A stretch of 64,000 bases of DNA from Candidatus Accumulibacter iunctus (GCA_002345025.1 DDUX01000053.1:1-64000), one strand, 5' to 3'. Counted from the first letter of the stretch, positions 1 through 8,621 are shown. Made by a program: numbers and translations. The notes: a model not told the origin generated them from the letters alone.

Positions 1-1
1 C

Positions 2-886
2 GCCTTTCTGCCAATCGTCAGGACCCAGGACCAAAAGCAGCGGCCGCAGGAAGTGCAGATGCGCACCCCCGGCCAGGAGCACCCCCCCTTCCAGCCGCGA
101 CTGGCAGCGCGCGAAGCGCCCGTCGCGGCGCCCGCTGAAAGCCCTGCCGCCGTCGCCGAGAAGACGCCAGTCGGTGCGGCTGGTGCAGCGCCCGGCGACG
201 AAGCGGCGCCGCCCACGCGAACGGCCGGCACGGCGACGCCGCAGAACGTCGGCCCGGGCGAAAGGAAGGTCGCCAAGCCGGCTGACCAGACAGCAGAAAA
301 GGCGGAAGAGAAGAAGACTGCCCGACCGGTCGAGAAGCCACCGGAAAAGAGCGCGGACAAGAAAGCGCCGAAGCCCGCCGAGAAAGCTCCGGAGAAACCA
401 CCCACCAGGGCAGCCGAGAAGCCCGCCGAGAAGGCCCCCGCCAAGACAGCAGAGAAGAGTACCGAGAAGGCCGCGGAGAAAAAGCCGGAGAAGGCGGCAG
501 CGGACAGGAGCAGCGACAAGGCACCACCGAAGAAGGTGGACAAGCCGGTCGAAACGGGTAGCGAAGACGGCGCCAGCAAGCCGGCAACCGACGAGCCGGC
601 TGCCGCCGGCAACCACTCCAGCAAGCCGCCAGCCCCTCCGGTGGCCAAGCCCGGCGGGCAGCAGGTGATTGTCATCGGCGCCTTTGCCAACCCCGACAAC
701 GTCAGGCAACTGCAGAGCAGGATCAGCGCTGCTGGCGTCAGCACCTACACCGAGATCCTCGAAACACCCGACGGCAAGAAGACGCGCGTCAGGGCGGGCC
801 CCTTTCCAAATCGGGAGGCTGCCGAAAAAGCACTCGACAAGCTGAAGGCGATTGGCGTCAGTGGAGTCGTCGCCGGCCGGCAATGA
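2..886 (+). CDS. dedD: SPOR-domain cell-division protein, DedD type (5' end missing)
   Basis: The reading frame is open from the first bases of the window, so the N-terminus, expected to hold the membrane anchor, lies upstream. About 294 residues are visible. A long alanine/proline/lysine/glutamate-rich middle with repeated PAEK, PEK and AEK units, roughly residues 80-200, looks like an extended periplasmic linker. The last ~75 residues form a SPOR domain (starting QQVIVIGAFAN, with VRAGPF), the fold that binds denuded septal peptidoglycan. The stop overlaps the cvpA start as ATGA. The order dedD-cvpA-purF is standard in Beta- and Gammaproteobacteria and supports the name. The low-complexity linker makes homology outside the SPOR domain uninformative. 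Confidence 0.85.
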   Translation, partial: AFLPIVRTQDQKQRPQEVQMRTPGQEHPPFQPRLAAREAPVAAPAESPAAVAEKTPVGAAGAAPGDEAAPPTRTAGTATPQNVGPGERKVAKPADQTAEKAEEKKTARPVEKPPEKSADKKAPKPAEKAPEKPPTRAAEKPAEKAPAKTAEKSTEKAAEKKPEKAAADRSSDKAPPKKVDKPVETGSEDGASKPATDEPAAAGNHSSKPPAPPVAKPGGQQVIVIGAFANPDNVRQLQSRISAAGVSTYTEILETPDGKKTRVRAGPFPNREAAEKALDKLKAIGVSGVVAGRQ

Positions 887-1371
887 CAGTCTTCGACTAC
901 CTGGTATTGATCATCATCGGAGCCTCCCTTCTGCTGGGAATGTGGCGTGGCGTCGTCGGCGAGATCATCGCTCTCGTCGCCTGGATCCTGGCCTTCTTCG
1001 CCGCCAGGTGGTGGGGTGGCGAAGCTGCCCGGCTGTTCGTCGCCATCGACGACCCGACGCTGCGCCTCGTCACCGGCTGGGTGAGTGTGGCGATCGCCGT
1101 TCTCGTCGGCATGGCCGTGCTCCGGCTGGCCATACGTGGCCTGATCAAGGCTCTGGGAATGAGCTTGAGCGACCGCATCCTGGGCGTCATCTTCGGCGTT
1201 GCCAGAGGTCTGGTGATCGTCATGATCCTCGTTGCCATCGGCGGCATGACGGCACTGCCGAAAGAGAAATGGTGGAGCGAGGCGTACTTCGCTGCGCCAC
1301 TCGAGACGGCCGTCCTCGCCAGCAAGCCCTGGTTGCCGTCGGACGTCGCAAAACGAATCAGGTTTGGCTAG
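883..1371 (+). CDS. cvpA: CvpA family inner-membrane protein
   Basis: A 162-residue protein with about four hydrophobic segments. It starts with FDYLVLIIIGASLLLGMWRG, the usual CvpA opening, followed by GEIIALVAWI. CvpA was named for colicin V production but is a general envelope protein; its biochemical role is unsettled. The ATG overlaps the dedD stop by four bases, suggesting translational coupling. purF follows after nine bases, so purF is probably co-transcribed, the arrangement known from E. coli. Confidence 0.9.
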   Translation: MTVFDYLVLIIIGASLLLGMWRGVVGEIIALVAWILAFFAARWWGGEAARLFVAIDDPTLRLVTGWVSVAIAVLVGMAVLRLAIRGLIKALGMSLSDRILGVIFGVARGLVIVMILVAIGGMTALPKEKWWSEAYFAAPLETAVLASKPWLPSDVAKRIRFG

Positions 1372-1380
1372 GAACAGACT

Positions 1381-2907
1381 ATGTGCGGAATCCTCGGGGT
1401 GGTCGCAACGACGCCGGTCAACCAGCTGCTCTATGATGGACTGATGGTCCTGCAACACCGCGGCCAGGACGCTGCCGGCATCGTCACCGCCGAGGAGGGC
1501 GCCTTTCACATGCACAAGGGAGCCGGCCTGGTGCGCGATGTCTTTCGCACGCGCAACATGCGCGCCCTGCCGGGCCAGATGGGCATCGCCCATTGTCGCT
1601 ACCCGACCGCCGGATCGGCCTTCGACTCGGCGCTGTCGCAGCCGTTCTACGTGAACTCGCCCTTCGGCATCGTTCTTGGCCACAACGGCAATCTGACCAA
1701 TGCCGAACAGCTCAAGGAAGAGATGTTCCGTCAGGATCTGCGACACATCAACACCAGTTCCGACTCCGAGGTTCTGCTCAACATCCTGGCGCACGAACTG
1801 CAGGCGACCGCCGGCGGCTGCCGTCTCGATCCCGCCACCATCTTTGCCGCAGTGGCCGCGGTTCATCGCCGCTGCCGCGGCGCCTACGCAGTGGTCGCGA
1901 TGATCGCCGGTCACGGCTTGCTCGCCTTTCGCGATCCCTGCGGCATCCGGCCGCTGGTCTTTGGCACCAACGAGACTCCGGGCGGAATCGAGTTCCTCTT
2001 CGCCTCCGAATCGGTGGCGCTCGATACCCTCGGCTTCCAGGTGCTGCGTGACGTCGCTCCGGGCGAGGCGATCTTTATCGACCTCGAGCATCGCCTGCAC
2101 CAGCGCCAGTGCGCCATCAATCCGGTTCTCTCGCCGTGCATCTTCGAGTTCGTCTATCTCGCTCGCCCGGACTCGGTCATCGACGGCGTCTCGGTCTATG
2201 AGGCGCGCCTGCGGATGGGCGAACGGCTCGCCGACAAGCTGCTGCGGCACATTCCGGTCGGACAGATCGATGTCGTCATTCCGATCCCGGACTCGAGCCG
2301 GCCGTCGGCGATGCAGCTGGCGCAGCGGATCGGCGTTCCCTACCGCGAGGGATTCGTCAAGAACCGCTACATCGGCCGCACCTTCATCATGCCCGGGCAG
2401 GCAACCCGCAAACGGTCGGTACGCCAGAAGCTCAACACCGTCGCGCAGGAGTTCAAGGGCAAGCGCGTCCTGCTGGTCGATGATTCGATCGTCCGCGGCA
2501 CGACCAGCCGTGAGATCGTCGAAATGGCGCGTGCTGCCGGCGCGCTGCGCGTCTACTTCGCCTCCGCGTCGCCGCCGGTGCGCTACCCGAACGTCTACGG
2601 CATCGACATGCCGACACGCGGCGAACTGATTGCCACCGGTCGTACCGGCGAGGAGATCGGGCACGAGATCGGCGCCGACGCGCTGGTCTATCAGGATCTC
2701 GAGGCACTCAGGGCCTCGATCCGCGACCTCAGGCCGGCGCTGTGCGACTTCGACACCTCATGCTTCGACGGCCGCTACGTCACCGGCGATGTCACCCCGG
2801 AGTACCTGACGGCGCTGGAGACCGCCAGGGAGGGGCATCGCGTCACCAGCAAGGAAGAACGTTGGGCGACACGCCAGCTCCAGCTCAATCTGATGTCTGC
2901 AGGCTGA
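1381..2907 (+). CDS. purF: Amidophosphoribosyltransferase
   Basis: Catalyses the first committed step of purine synthesis: PRPP plus glutamine gives 5-phosphoribosylamine. The protein has 508 residues, normal for the family. The N-terminal Ntn-hydrolase glutaminase domain begins MCGILGVV, so Cys2 becomes the nucleophile after Met removal. HRGQDAAG and GHNGNL are glutaminase signatures. The C-terminal phosphoribosyltransferase domain carries the PRPP loop VLLVDDSIVRGTT near residues 361-374. It follows cvpA closely, and metZ starts five bases after its stop. Confidence 0.97.
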   Translation: MCGILGVVATTPVNQLLYDGLMVLQHRGQDAAGIVTAEEGAFHMHKGAGLVRDVFRTRNMRALPGQMGIAHCRYPTAGSAFDSALSQPFYVNSPFGIVLGHNGNLTNAEQLKEEMFRQDLRHINTSSDSEVLLNILAHELQATAGGCRLDPATIFAAVAAVHRRCRGAYAVVAMIAGHGLLAFRDPCGIRPLVFGTNETPGGIEFLFASESVALDTLGFQVLRDVAPGEAIFIDLEHRLHQRQCAINPVLSPCIFEFVYLARPDSVIDGVSVYEARLRMGERLADKLLRHIPVGQIDVVIPIPDSSRPSAMQLAQRIGVPYREGFVKNRYIGRTFIMPGQATRKRSVRQKLNTVAQEFKGKRVLLVDDSIVRGTTSREIVEMARAAGALRVYFASASPPVRYPNVYGIDMPTRGELIATGRTGEEIGHEIGADALVYQDLEALRASIRDLRPALCDFDTSCFDGRYVTGDVTPEYLTALETAREGHRVTSKEERWATRQLQLNLMSAG

Positions 2908-2912
2908 GGACG

Positions 2913-4094
2913 ATGAAGACCGCTCCCGATTACTCGCTCGAAACGCTGGCGGTTCGCGCCGGCCAGGAACGCAGCCAGTTCAACGAGCACAGCGAGGCGC
3001 TCTACCTGACTTCGAGCTTCGTCTTCACCAGTGCGGCGCAGGCGGCGGCACGCTTCTCGGGTGAGGAAGAGGGCAATGTGTATTCGCGCTTCACCAATCC
3101 GACCGTCAGCGCCTTCCAGGACCGCCTGGCCGCGCTTGAAGGAGCCGAGGCCTGCATCGCCACAGCCTCCGGAATGTCCGCGATCCTGTCGCTGGTCATG
3201 GCGCTGTGCAGCAGCGGCGATCACATCGTCGCCTCGAACGGCCTCTTCGGCGCGACGCAGCAATTGCTCGGCACGATCATGCCGCGCTTCGGCATTCGGA
3301 CCAGCTTCGTTCCGCAGACCGACACGATGGCGTGGCAGGCGGCGCTGCGACCGGAAACGAAGCTCTTCTTTCTCGAAACACCATCGAATCCGCTCACCGA
3401 GATCGCCGATATTGCCGCGCTGGTGGCAATCGCCCATGCGCGCGGCGTTCTGGTGGCGGTCGACAACTGCTTCTGTACGCCGGTTCTGCAGCGCCCGCTC
3501 GATCTCGGAGCCGATCTCGTCGTCCATTCGGCAACCAAGTTTCTCGATGGTCAGGGGCGGGTTCTCGGTGGCGCCGTCGCCGGGCCGCGAACGCTGACCG
3601 ATGAAGTCTTCCGCTTCCTGCGCACCGCCGGTCCAACCCTGTCGGCATTCAATGCCTGGGTTCTGCTGAAAGGGCTCGAGACACTGCAGTTGCGGCTGAC
3701 GGCACAGTCCGCCAAGGCGCTCGAAATGGCACGCTGGCTCGAGGATCATCCGAAGGTGACGCGCGTCCATTATCCCGGCCTGCCGTCGCACCCGCAACAT
3801 GCCTTGGCCCGGCAGCAGCAGAAAAGTGGCGGCGCGGTCGTCTCCTTCGCCGTCAGGGGAGCGCGCGCCGAAGCCTGGAAAGTCGTCGATGGCTGTCGAC
3901 TGCTGTCGATCACCGCCAATCTTGGCGATACCAAGACGACGCTGACACATCCGGCATCGACGACGCACGGCCGCATCACCGCAGAACAGCGGGCGGCGGC
4001 CGGAATCGGCGAGGATCTGCTGCGAATCGCGGTCGGTCTTGAGGCAGTCAGCGATCTGCAGCGCGACCTCGACCGGGGCCTGGCGTCGATCTAG
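2913..4094 (+). CDS. metZ: O-succinylhomoserine sulfhydrylase
   Basis: A PLP-dependent Cys/Met-metabolism enzyme of 393 residues. It is expected to convert O-succinylhomoserine and sulfide to homocysteine in methionine synthesis. The PLP lysine lies in VHSATKFLDGQG near residue 209. NVYSRFTNPT and LFFLETPSNP are family motifs. The frame is open further upstream inside purF, but the ATG at 2913 gives the expected N-terminus MKTAPDYSLETLAVRAGQ and sits just past the purF stop. purF-metZ adjacency is common in Betaproteobacteria. A cystathionine gamma-synthase or O-acetylhomoserine activity cannot be excluded from sequence alone. Confidence 0.9.
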   Translation: MKTAPDYSLETLAVRAGQERSQFNEHSEALYLTSSFVFTSAAQAAARFSGEEEGNVYSRFTNPTVSAFQDRLAALEGAEACIATASGMSAILSLVMALCSSGDHIVASNGLFGATQQLLGTIMPRFGIRTSFVPQTDTMAWQAALRPETKLFFLETPSNPLTEIADIAALVAIAHARGVLVAVDNCFCTPVLQRPLDLGADLVVHSATKFLDGQGRVLGGAVAGPRTLTDEVFRFLRTAGPTLSAFNAWVLLKGLETLQLRLTAQSAKALEMARWLEDHPKVTRVHYPGLPSHPQHALARQQQKSGGAVVSFAVRGARAEAWKVVDGCRLLSITANLGDTKTTLTHPASTTHGRITAEQRAAAGIGEDLLRIAVGLEAVSDLQRDLDRGLASI

Positions 4095-4107
4095 CCCCGG
4101 TTGCCCG

Positions 4108-4398
4108 TCACATCGCGTCGCTGCGGCGCTTTCGCCGCGCCAGGTCTGTGCGCTCGCCGGCGGCCGTCCGCAGCGCTTCCTTGGCGGCCTCCGGCATCAT
4201 CGAGTAGGTCATCAGGCTGGAGCCGATGCACACCAGCCAGAAGAGCAGGAAACCCGTCGAATAGGTCGCCATCGCCGACCACTCGACTCGCTCGCCGAGC
4301 AGATACAGATGCGCCGGATCGATCAGCGTAAAGAAGATCGCCTCGGCGATTCCCGCCGCAACGAAGGCCGGCCAAAGGACCCAGATCACCAGTCGCAT
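4108..4398 (-). CDS. Conserved small inner-membrane protein of unknown function
   Basis: A 96-residue protein with two clear hydrophobic segments. The first is near residues 3-26 (IWVLWPAFVAAGIAEAIFF), the second near 45-65 (STGFLLFWLVCIGSS). A short charged C-terminal tail rich in Arg/Lys (RRKRRSDAM) follows. It converges with metZ and lies 47 bases downstream of the M23 peptidase gene on the same strand. No catalytic motif is visible. I recognise it only as a proteobacterial hypothetical membrane protein. Confidence 0.75.
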   Translation of the reverse strand: MRLVIWVLWPAFVAAGIAEAIFFTLIDPAHLYLLGERVEWSAMATYSTGFLLFWLVCIGSSLMTYSMMPEAAKEALRTAAGERTDLARRKRRSDAM

Positions 4399-4445
4399 GT
4401 ATTCCTCCAGAAAAAGTTTTCGGCAAGACGCCCCGGGCCGCCCAG

Positions 4446-5363
4446 TCAGCGTCTGTCGCCGCGAGCGGAAAGAAAGAGCTGCGGGTCAACCAGCGCGCCG
4501 TTGAGAACGACACCCCAGTGCAGGTGCGGACCGGTCGCGCGGCCGCTCGCTCCGACAAGCCCCAGGCGCTGCCCCTTGGCCAGCACGTCGCCGGCCTGCA
4601 CGTCGATGCGGTCGAGGTGACAATACATGCTCAGCAGCCCGTTGCCGTGGTCGACGAAGACGGTTCGGCCATTGAAGAAGTAGTCGCCGCTGGCGAGGAC
4701 GATTCCGTGAGCATTGGCCCTGACCGGCGAACCGCGCGCTGCCGCGATGTCGAAGCCGGCATGCGGCGAACGCGCTTCGCCGTTGAAGAATCGGCGCACG
4801 CCGAAACGTCCCGTCATCCTGCCGTCTGCCGGCACGACGAAGTCGAGGTCGATGTCGTCGGCGGTGCGCCAGTGGCGCTTCAGGCGCCGAATCTCGGCCA
4901 TCTCGTGCTCGACCCGCGCGAGGTCTGCCGCTGACAGATCGACCTTGCTGCTGTCCTTGAGGGTGATGCGCTGTGCCGGATACTCCTTGGCGGCGACAGA
5001 GAATGCTGCCCTGCCGCTGGCGGCCGCCGCGTCTGCGACGGCCGGCTCGGCCGCTGCCGCCGCCGGCACCGGCTGTACCAGCAGTTCATGCCGCCCCGGC
5101 GGCGTATCCAGCGCCAGGCCGACGACCGCGATCCACTCCCCGGCACGCCGGGTGACCAGCACCGGCTGCTCGCCGAGCCAGGCCCGCGGCGGCCCGCCGG
5201 TACCCGCGACCGGGCCGAGGGAAACCAGCGCCACACCACCGGGAACGCTGGCTGCTCGCGGCAGCGCTGCACGCGCCGGCAAGGCGAGCAGCAGGGTGAG
5301 CGCGAGAACAACGCCACCAAGCACCCAGCATCGGCAGCACACTGGCGCCAACCGGTCTCTCAC
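4446..5363 (-). CDS. M23 family (LytM) peptidoglycan endopeptidase, exported
   Basis: The C-terminal LytM domain carries the zinc signatures HAGFD and HLHWG expected of M23 metallopeptidases, which cut peptide cross-links in murein. A signal peptide (GGVVLALTLLLALPARAA) precedes an Ala-rich N-terminal domain and a short charged, possibly helical stretch (AADLARVEHEMAEIRRLKRHW). I prefer the GTG at 5363: it overlaps the stop of the upstream peptidase gene as GTGA and gives a 305-residue protein. An ATG nine codons upstream would lie within the previous gene. It forms an operon with the gene at 5360-6223. Confidence 0.88.
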   Translation of the reverse strand: MRDRLAPVCCRCWVLGGVVLALTLLLALPARAALPRAASVPGGVALVSLGPVAGTGGPPRAWLGEQPVLVTRRAGEWIAVVGLALDTPPGRHELLVQPVPAAAAAEPAVADAAAASGRAAFSVAAKEYPAQRITLKDSSKVDLSAADLARVEHEMAEIRRLKRHWRTADDIDLDFVVPADGRMTGRFGVRRFFNGEARSPHAGFDIAAARGSPVRANAHGIVLASGDYFFNGRTVFVDHGNGLLSMYCHLDRIDVQAGDVLAKGQRLGLVGASGRATGPHLHWGVVLNGALVDPQLFLSARGDRR

Positions 5364-6223
5364 AGCGTCGCCGCGCTGAAGGTGTCGCACTGCCGGATGT
5401 CGCCGCTGTCCATGCCACGCCTGAACCAGCGCACCCGCTGCTCGGAGCTGCCATGGGTGAAGGACTCGGGAACGATCTGACCCTGCGTCTGCCGCTGCAG
5501 GCGGTCGTCGCCGATTGCCGATGCGGCGTTCAGGGCCTGCTCGACGTCACCGGGTTCGAGAATCCTGCTCCTGCTGTCGGCACGATGCCCCCAGACGCCG
5601 GCGAAGCAGTCGGCCTGCAGTTCCAGCCGTACCGACAGGGCATTGGCGGCCGCCCGGTCGCCGCTGTGCTGCTGCGCGGCATGCACCTTGTCCGAAATGC
5701 CGAGCAGGTTCTGCACATGATGGCCCACTTCATGCGCGATGACGTAGGCCTGGGCAAACTCGCCCGGTGCCTTGAAGCGCTCGCGCAGGTCACGGTAGAA
5801 CGCGAGGTCGATGTACACCTTCTGATCGGCCGGGCAGTAGAAGGGGCCCATGGCCGACTTCCCGGTACCACAGGCCGTCGGCGTCGCACCGGTGAACAGG
5901 ACCAGCTTCGGTTCCTGGTAGCGGCGGCCCCCGGCGGCGAAAACCTCATGCCAGGTGGTCTCGGTGCTGCCGAGGACCTTGGCGACGAAGGTCGCCATCT
6001 CGTCATCAGCCGGCGGCGGCTGCGGCACGCGGGCGGCCGACGGCGCGGGCGCGCCGCTCGACGCCAGGCCAAGGATCACTGCCGGATCGACACCGAGGAA
6101 GTAGCCGGCGACCAGCGCGATCACCAGCGTGCCGACACCGACGGTGCCCCGCCCGATACCCGCCCCACCGGCGCCGCGCCGATCCTCGACGTTCTGACTC
6201 GCACTCTGGTCGTCAAGCCGCAT
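5360..6223 (-). CDS. YpfJ-type neutral zinc metallopeptidase
   Basis: The HEXXH zinc motif appears as AHEVGHHVQN near residue 160, in a protein of 287 residues beginning MRLDDQSASQNVEDRRG, the typical opening of the YpfJ (PF04228) family. A single transmembrane segment near residues 33-52 (GTLVIALVAGYFLGVD) anchors it in the inner membrane. The frame stays open for 98 more codons upstream, but that stretch has no family character, so the ATG at 6223 is chosen. The substrate is unknown. Its stop overlaps the GTG of the M23 peptidase, implying coupled expression of two envelope proteases. Confidence 0.88.
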   Translation of the reverse strand: MRLDDQSASQNVEDRRGAGGAGIGRGTVGVGTLVIALVAGYFLGVDPAVILGLASSGAPAPSAARVPQPPPADDEMATFVAKVLGSTETTWHEVFAAGGRRYQEPKLVLFTGATPTACGTGKSAMGPFYCPADQKVYIDLAFYRDLRERFKAPGEFAQAYVIAHEVGHHVQNLLGISDKVHAAQQHSGDRAAANALSVRLELQADCFAGVWGHRADSRSRILEPGDVEQALNAASAIGDDRLQRQTQGQIVPESFTHGSSEQRVRWFRRGMDSGDIRQCDTFSAATL

Positions 6224-6443
6224 GCCCGAACCCCTTCCACAAGCCGAATGAATGTTGCATGAAATCAGTGCTCTCGAGACTTCAACCTGGCGCCCGCGCG
6301 GGAACGGCGCAGGCGGGACCAGTGTCCCAGGAGCGCCTGCAAGGCTGAATGCTACCAGATCGACGGCGACCGCGGAGCCAGCGCGCGAACGCATGAATTG
6401 CCCATGGCAACGCGACCCGATCGTGGTCAGTAGCTGAGAAACG

Positions 6444-6471
6444 TGGACAATCTCGAGATTTCGTGCATAAT
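6444..6471 (+). promoter_or_regulatory. Candidate sigma70 promoter of pit with a palindrome in the spacer
   Basis: TGGACA (6444-6449) and CATAAT (6466-6471) are separated by 16 bases. The spacer region contains the perfect 12-bp palindrome AATCTCGAGATT (6449-6460), a possible operator. A strong ribosome site AAGGAGG (6521-6527) precedes the pit ATG. The remainder of the 307-bp gap between the divergent ypfJ-type gene and pit shows no gene. I did not find a convincing Pho box. Confidence 0.55.
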
Positions 6472-6530
6472 CCGCGAACTTTTTACATGAAGCGGACCTC
6501 TCGGGGCGTGCTTTCACAGGAAGGAGGGGT

Positions 6531-7568
6531 ATGGATACACTCTACTGGCTGGCGGTGGCGACGGTGGTGATCGTGCTGTTCTTCGATTACACCAACGGCT
6601 TCCACGACGCGGCAAACATCGTCGCCACGGTGATCGCCTCACGCGCGATGACGCCGGTCCAGGCGGTCTGCGTCGTCGGCTTCTTCGAGTTTCTTGGTCC
6701 GTTGCTCGGCGGCACCGCCGTCGCCAACACGATCGGCAAGTTCGTCGACCTGTCGTCGCTCGACAAGCAGATGGCGATCCTGATCCTCTTCTGCGGCCTG
6801 CTCGGGGCGATCGTCTGGAACCTCGCCACCTGGTGGCTGGGAATCCCTTCGTCGTCGTCGCATGCCCTTGTCGGCGGGGTCGCCGGCGCGGTGGTCGCGG
6901 CGGCTGGTTCGCAGTTTGTCATCTGGGGCTGGACACCGCTGATGCAGGACGGCAAGTTGCTCGGCATGATGAAGGTGCTGGTGTCCCTCTTCCTCTCGCC
7001 ACTGCTCGGCTTCTGGGTCGGCTTCCTGATCCATCGCCTGGGCCGGCGCCTGCTGGCAGGCGCCAAGCCGGCGGCCAACGATGTTCTGCGCAAGATGCAG
7101 TTCGTCACCGCCGCCGGTCTCGCCTTCTCGCACGGCGCCAACGACGCGCAGAAGAGCATGGGCATGCTGACCATGGTCCTCGTGCTCGGCGGCTTCATTC
7201 CGAAGTTCGAGGTGCCGTTCTGGGTCATGCTCGCCTGTGCCATCGCCATCACGCTCGGCATCCTCTCCGGTGGCTGGCGGATCGTCCGCACGCTCGGCTT
7301 CGCCATCTACCGTGTCCGCCCGCTGCACGCCTTGGATTCGCAGCTCACCTCGGCACTGCTGATCTTCTCGGCTTCGTACGCCGGTGCACCGGTGTCGACG
7401 ACGCACGTCGTCGCCACCTCGATCATGGGAATCGGCTATTCCGAGCGGCCGCGCGCCGTGCGCTGGAAAAAGGCCAAGGACATCGGCAAAACCTGGCTGT
7501 ACACGATCCCCGCTTCGGCAATGACCGCCATTGTCATTTACGCAATAGCCAAGATCATCGTTGGCTAG
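6531..7568 (+). CDS. pit: PiT family inorganic phosphate transporter
   Basis: A 345-residue multi-spanning membrane protein with the duplicated PiT signatures. NGFHDAANIVAT lies near residue 22 and FSHGANDAQKSMG near residue 200. These are the phosphate-binding repeats of low-affinity metal-phosphate/H+ symporters. About ten hydrophobic segments are apparent. The start is supported by AAGGAGG just upstream. A PhoU-like gene begins 22 bases after the stop, the usual pit-accessory pair. In a polyphosphate-accumulating organism this system would supply bulk phosphate uptake; that role is inferred. Confidence 0.95.
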   Translation: MDTLYWLAVATVVIVLFFDYTNGFHDAANIVATVIASRAMTPVQAVCVVGFFEFLGPLLGGTAVANTIGKFVDLSSLDKQMAILILFCGLLGAIVWNLATWWLGIPSSSSHALVGGVAGAVVAAAGSQFVIWGWTPLMQDGKLLGMMKVLVSLFLSPLLGFWVGFLIHRLGRRLLAGAKPAANDVLRKMQFVTAAGLAFSHGANDAQKSMGMLTMVLVLGGFIPKFEVPFWVMLACAIAITLGILSGGWRIVRTLGFAIYRVRPLHALDSQLTSALLIFSASYAGAPVSTTHVVATSIMGIGYSERPRAVRWKKAKDIGKTWLYTIPASAMTAIVIYAIAKIIVG

Positions 7569-7590
7569 ACCACCTGAGGAGATGAGAACC

Positions 7591-8244
7591 ATGGATAGCA
7601 ACCCTAGCGAAGCCAACAAGCCGATCTTTCGCCGGCTCTACGAACGCGTTTTCCCGACCGTCGCCGACTTCTTCGGTATGCTCGGAGAACAGAGCGCGAA
7701 CGCCGCCGAGACCACCCGCCTGCTCGTCGAGTTCATGGAGACCGGCGACGTGGCGATCAGCCAGCGCGTCCGGGCCGACGAGCACGAGGCCGACCGGGTC
7801 AAGGCGAGCAACCTCGGCGTCCTCAGCGAGGCCTTCTCGACACCGATCGACCGCGAGGACATCCACGCCGCGATCATGACGCTCGACGACATCGTCAATT
7901 ACTGCAAGTCGACGGTGGTCGAGATGGATGTCCTCGGTCTGAAGCCCGACAAGCACAGCCTGGAGATGGCGATGCACCTGCGCGAGGGTACGGAAGCGCT
8001 GGCGCGCGGTTTTGGCCGTCTCGGAAGCGATCCGGCGGCCGCCGGTGGCGATGCGGCAGCGGCGCGCAAGGCCGAACGTACGGTCGAGAAAGCCTATCGC
8101 CGCGCGATCGTCGAACTCTTCCAGGGCGAAGACTACCTGCACATGTTCAAGCGGCGCGAGACCTACCGCCACCTGTCGAATGCGGCCGACCGCGTCGCCG
8201 ATGCGGCGGCGGCGCTCGACAACATCGTCGTCAAGCTGTGCTGA
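7591..8244 (+). CDS. PhoU-like DUF47 family protein, Pit accessory
   Basis: A 217-residue all-alpha cytosolic protein of the DUF47/TIGR00153 family, related to PhoU and usually encoded beside Pit transporters, which it is thought to regulate. Acidic/basic helical stretches such as QRVRADEHEADRVKASNL and TLDDIVNYCK match the family. The ATG at 7591 follows GAGGAG (7576-7581) at nine bases. An upstream TTG overlapping the pit end is less likely. It probably shares a transcript with pit. Confidence 0.9.
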   Translation: MDSNPSEANKPIFRRLYERVFPTVADFFGMLGEQSANAAETTRLLVEFMETGDVAISQRVRADEHEADRVKASNLGVLSEAFSTPIDREDIHAAIMTLDDIVNYCKSTVVEMDVLGLKPDKHSLEMAMHLREGTEALARGFGRLGSDPAAAGGDAAAARKAERTVEKAYRRAIVELFQGEDYLHMFKRRETYRHLSNAADRVADAAAALDNIVVKLC

Positions 8245-8265
8245 GAGCCACTGCCGGACTCGGGG

Positions 8266-8294
8266 TTGTATTTTTCCGCCGACACGCCTAGAGT
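8266..8294 (+). promoter_or_regulatory. Promoter of the 43-residue exported peptide gene
   Basis: TTGTAT (8266-8271) and TAGAGT (8289-8294) are separated by 17 bases. Immediately downstream, around the expected transcription start, lies the inverted repeat TGCCAATGTTGGCA (8300-8313), which could be an operator or a 5' hairpin. The ribosome site GAGGAG (8319-8324) is six bases before the ATG. Confidence 0.6.
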
Positions 8295-8330
8295 GGGAGT
8301 GCCAATGTTGGCAGTCACGAGGAGACGCGT

Positions 8331-8462
8331 ATGAGGAAACTTGCCGCCGGCCTGATGGCCTTGGCGCTGGCGCTGTCGAGTGCAACTGCTATCGCCTGCT
8401 CGGCCGACAAGGCCAAGGATGGGCAGGCCGAAATGAGCACCCCGGCCAAACCCAAGAGCTGA
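8331..8462 (+). CDS. Small exported (lipo)peptide of unknown function
   Basis: A 43-residue product. Residues 1-22 form a clear signal peptide (MRKLAAGLMALALALSSATA). A single Cys at 23 is followed by a Lys/Ala/Pro-rich hydrophilic tail ending TPAKPKS. The sequence before Cys23 (ATAIAC) is only a loose lipobox, so it may be a secreted peptide or a lipoprotein. The gene has its own sigma70-like promoter, a near-ideal ribosome site GAGGAG at six bases, and a rho-independent terminator directly after it. It stands as a complete transcription unit behind the phosphate-uptake genes. I know no family for it. Confidence 0.72.
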   Translation: MRKLAAGLMALALALSSATAIACSADKAKDGQAEMSTPAKPKS

Positions 8463-8484
8463 CTTGCCGGTAAAAGCAACACGC

Positions 8485-8524
8485 GCGGCGCGCACCCTCC
8501 GGGTTCGCGCCGCTTTTCCTTTTC
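8485..8524 (+). terminator. Rho-independent terminator after the small peptide gene
   Basis: The stem GCGGCGCG (8485-8492) pairs with CGCGCCGC (8506-8513), with a further inner ACC/GGT pairing in the loop. It is followed by a T-rich tract (TTTTCCTTTT). Confidence 0.8.
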
Positions 8525-8621
8525 GGCTCCGCGTCAGATCTGGCCGGTGATCACGGCACAGCCGACACCTCATCCCGCTCGGGGCCAGCGGCAGCTGACC
8601 GGCCTCGCCGCGCGCTGCCCG

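Noticed and set aside
285..530. Repetitive GCCGAGAAG-type sequence considered as a CRISPR or satellite
   Set aside because: It encodes the PEK/AEK linker of the SPOR protein in frame; units are irregular and there are no spacers.
745..2664. 639-codon open frame opposite cvpA and purF
   Set aside because: Antisense to two conserved genes; no motif.
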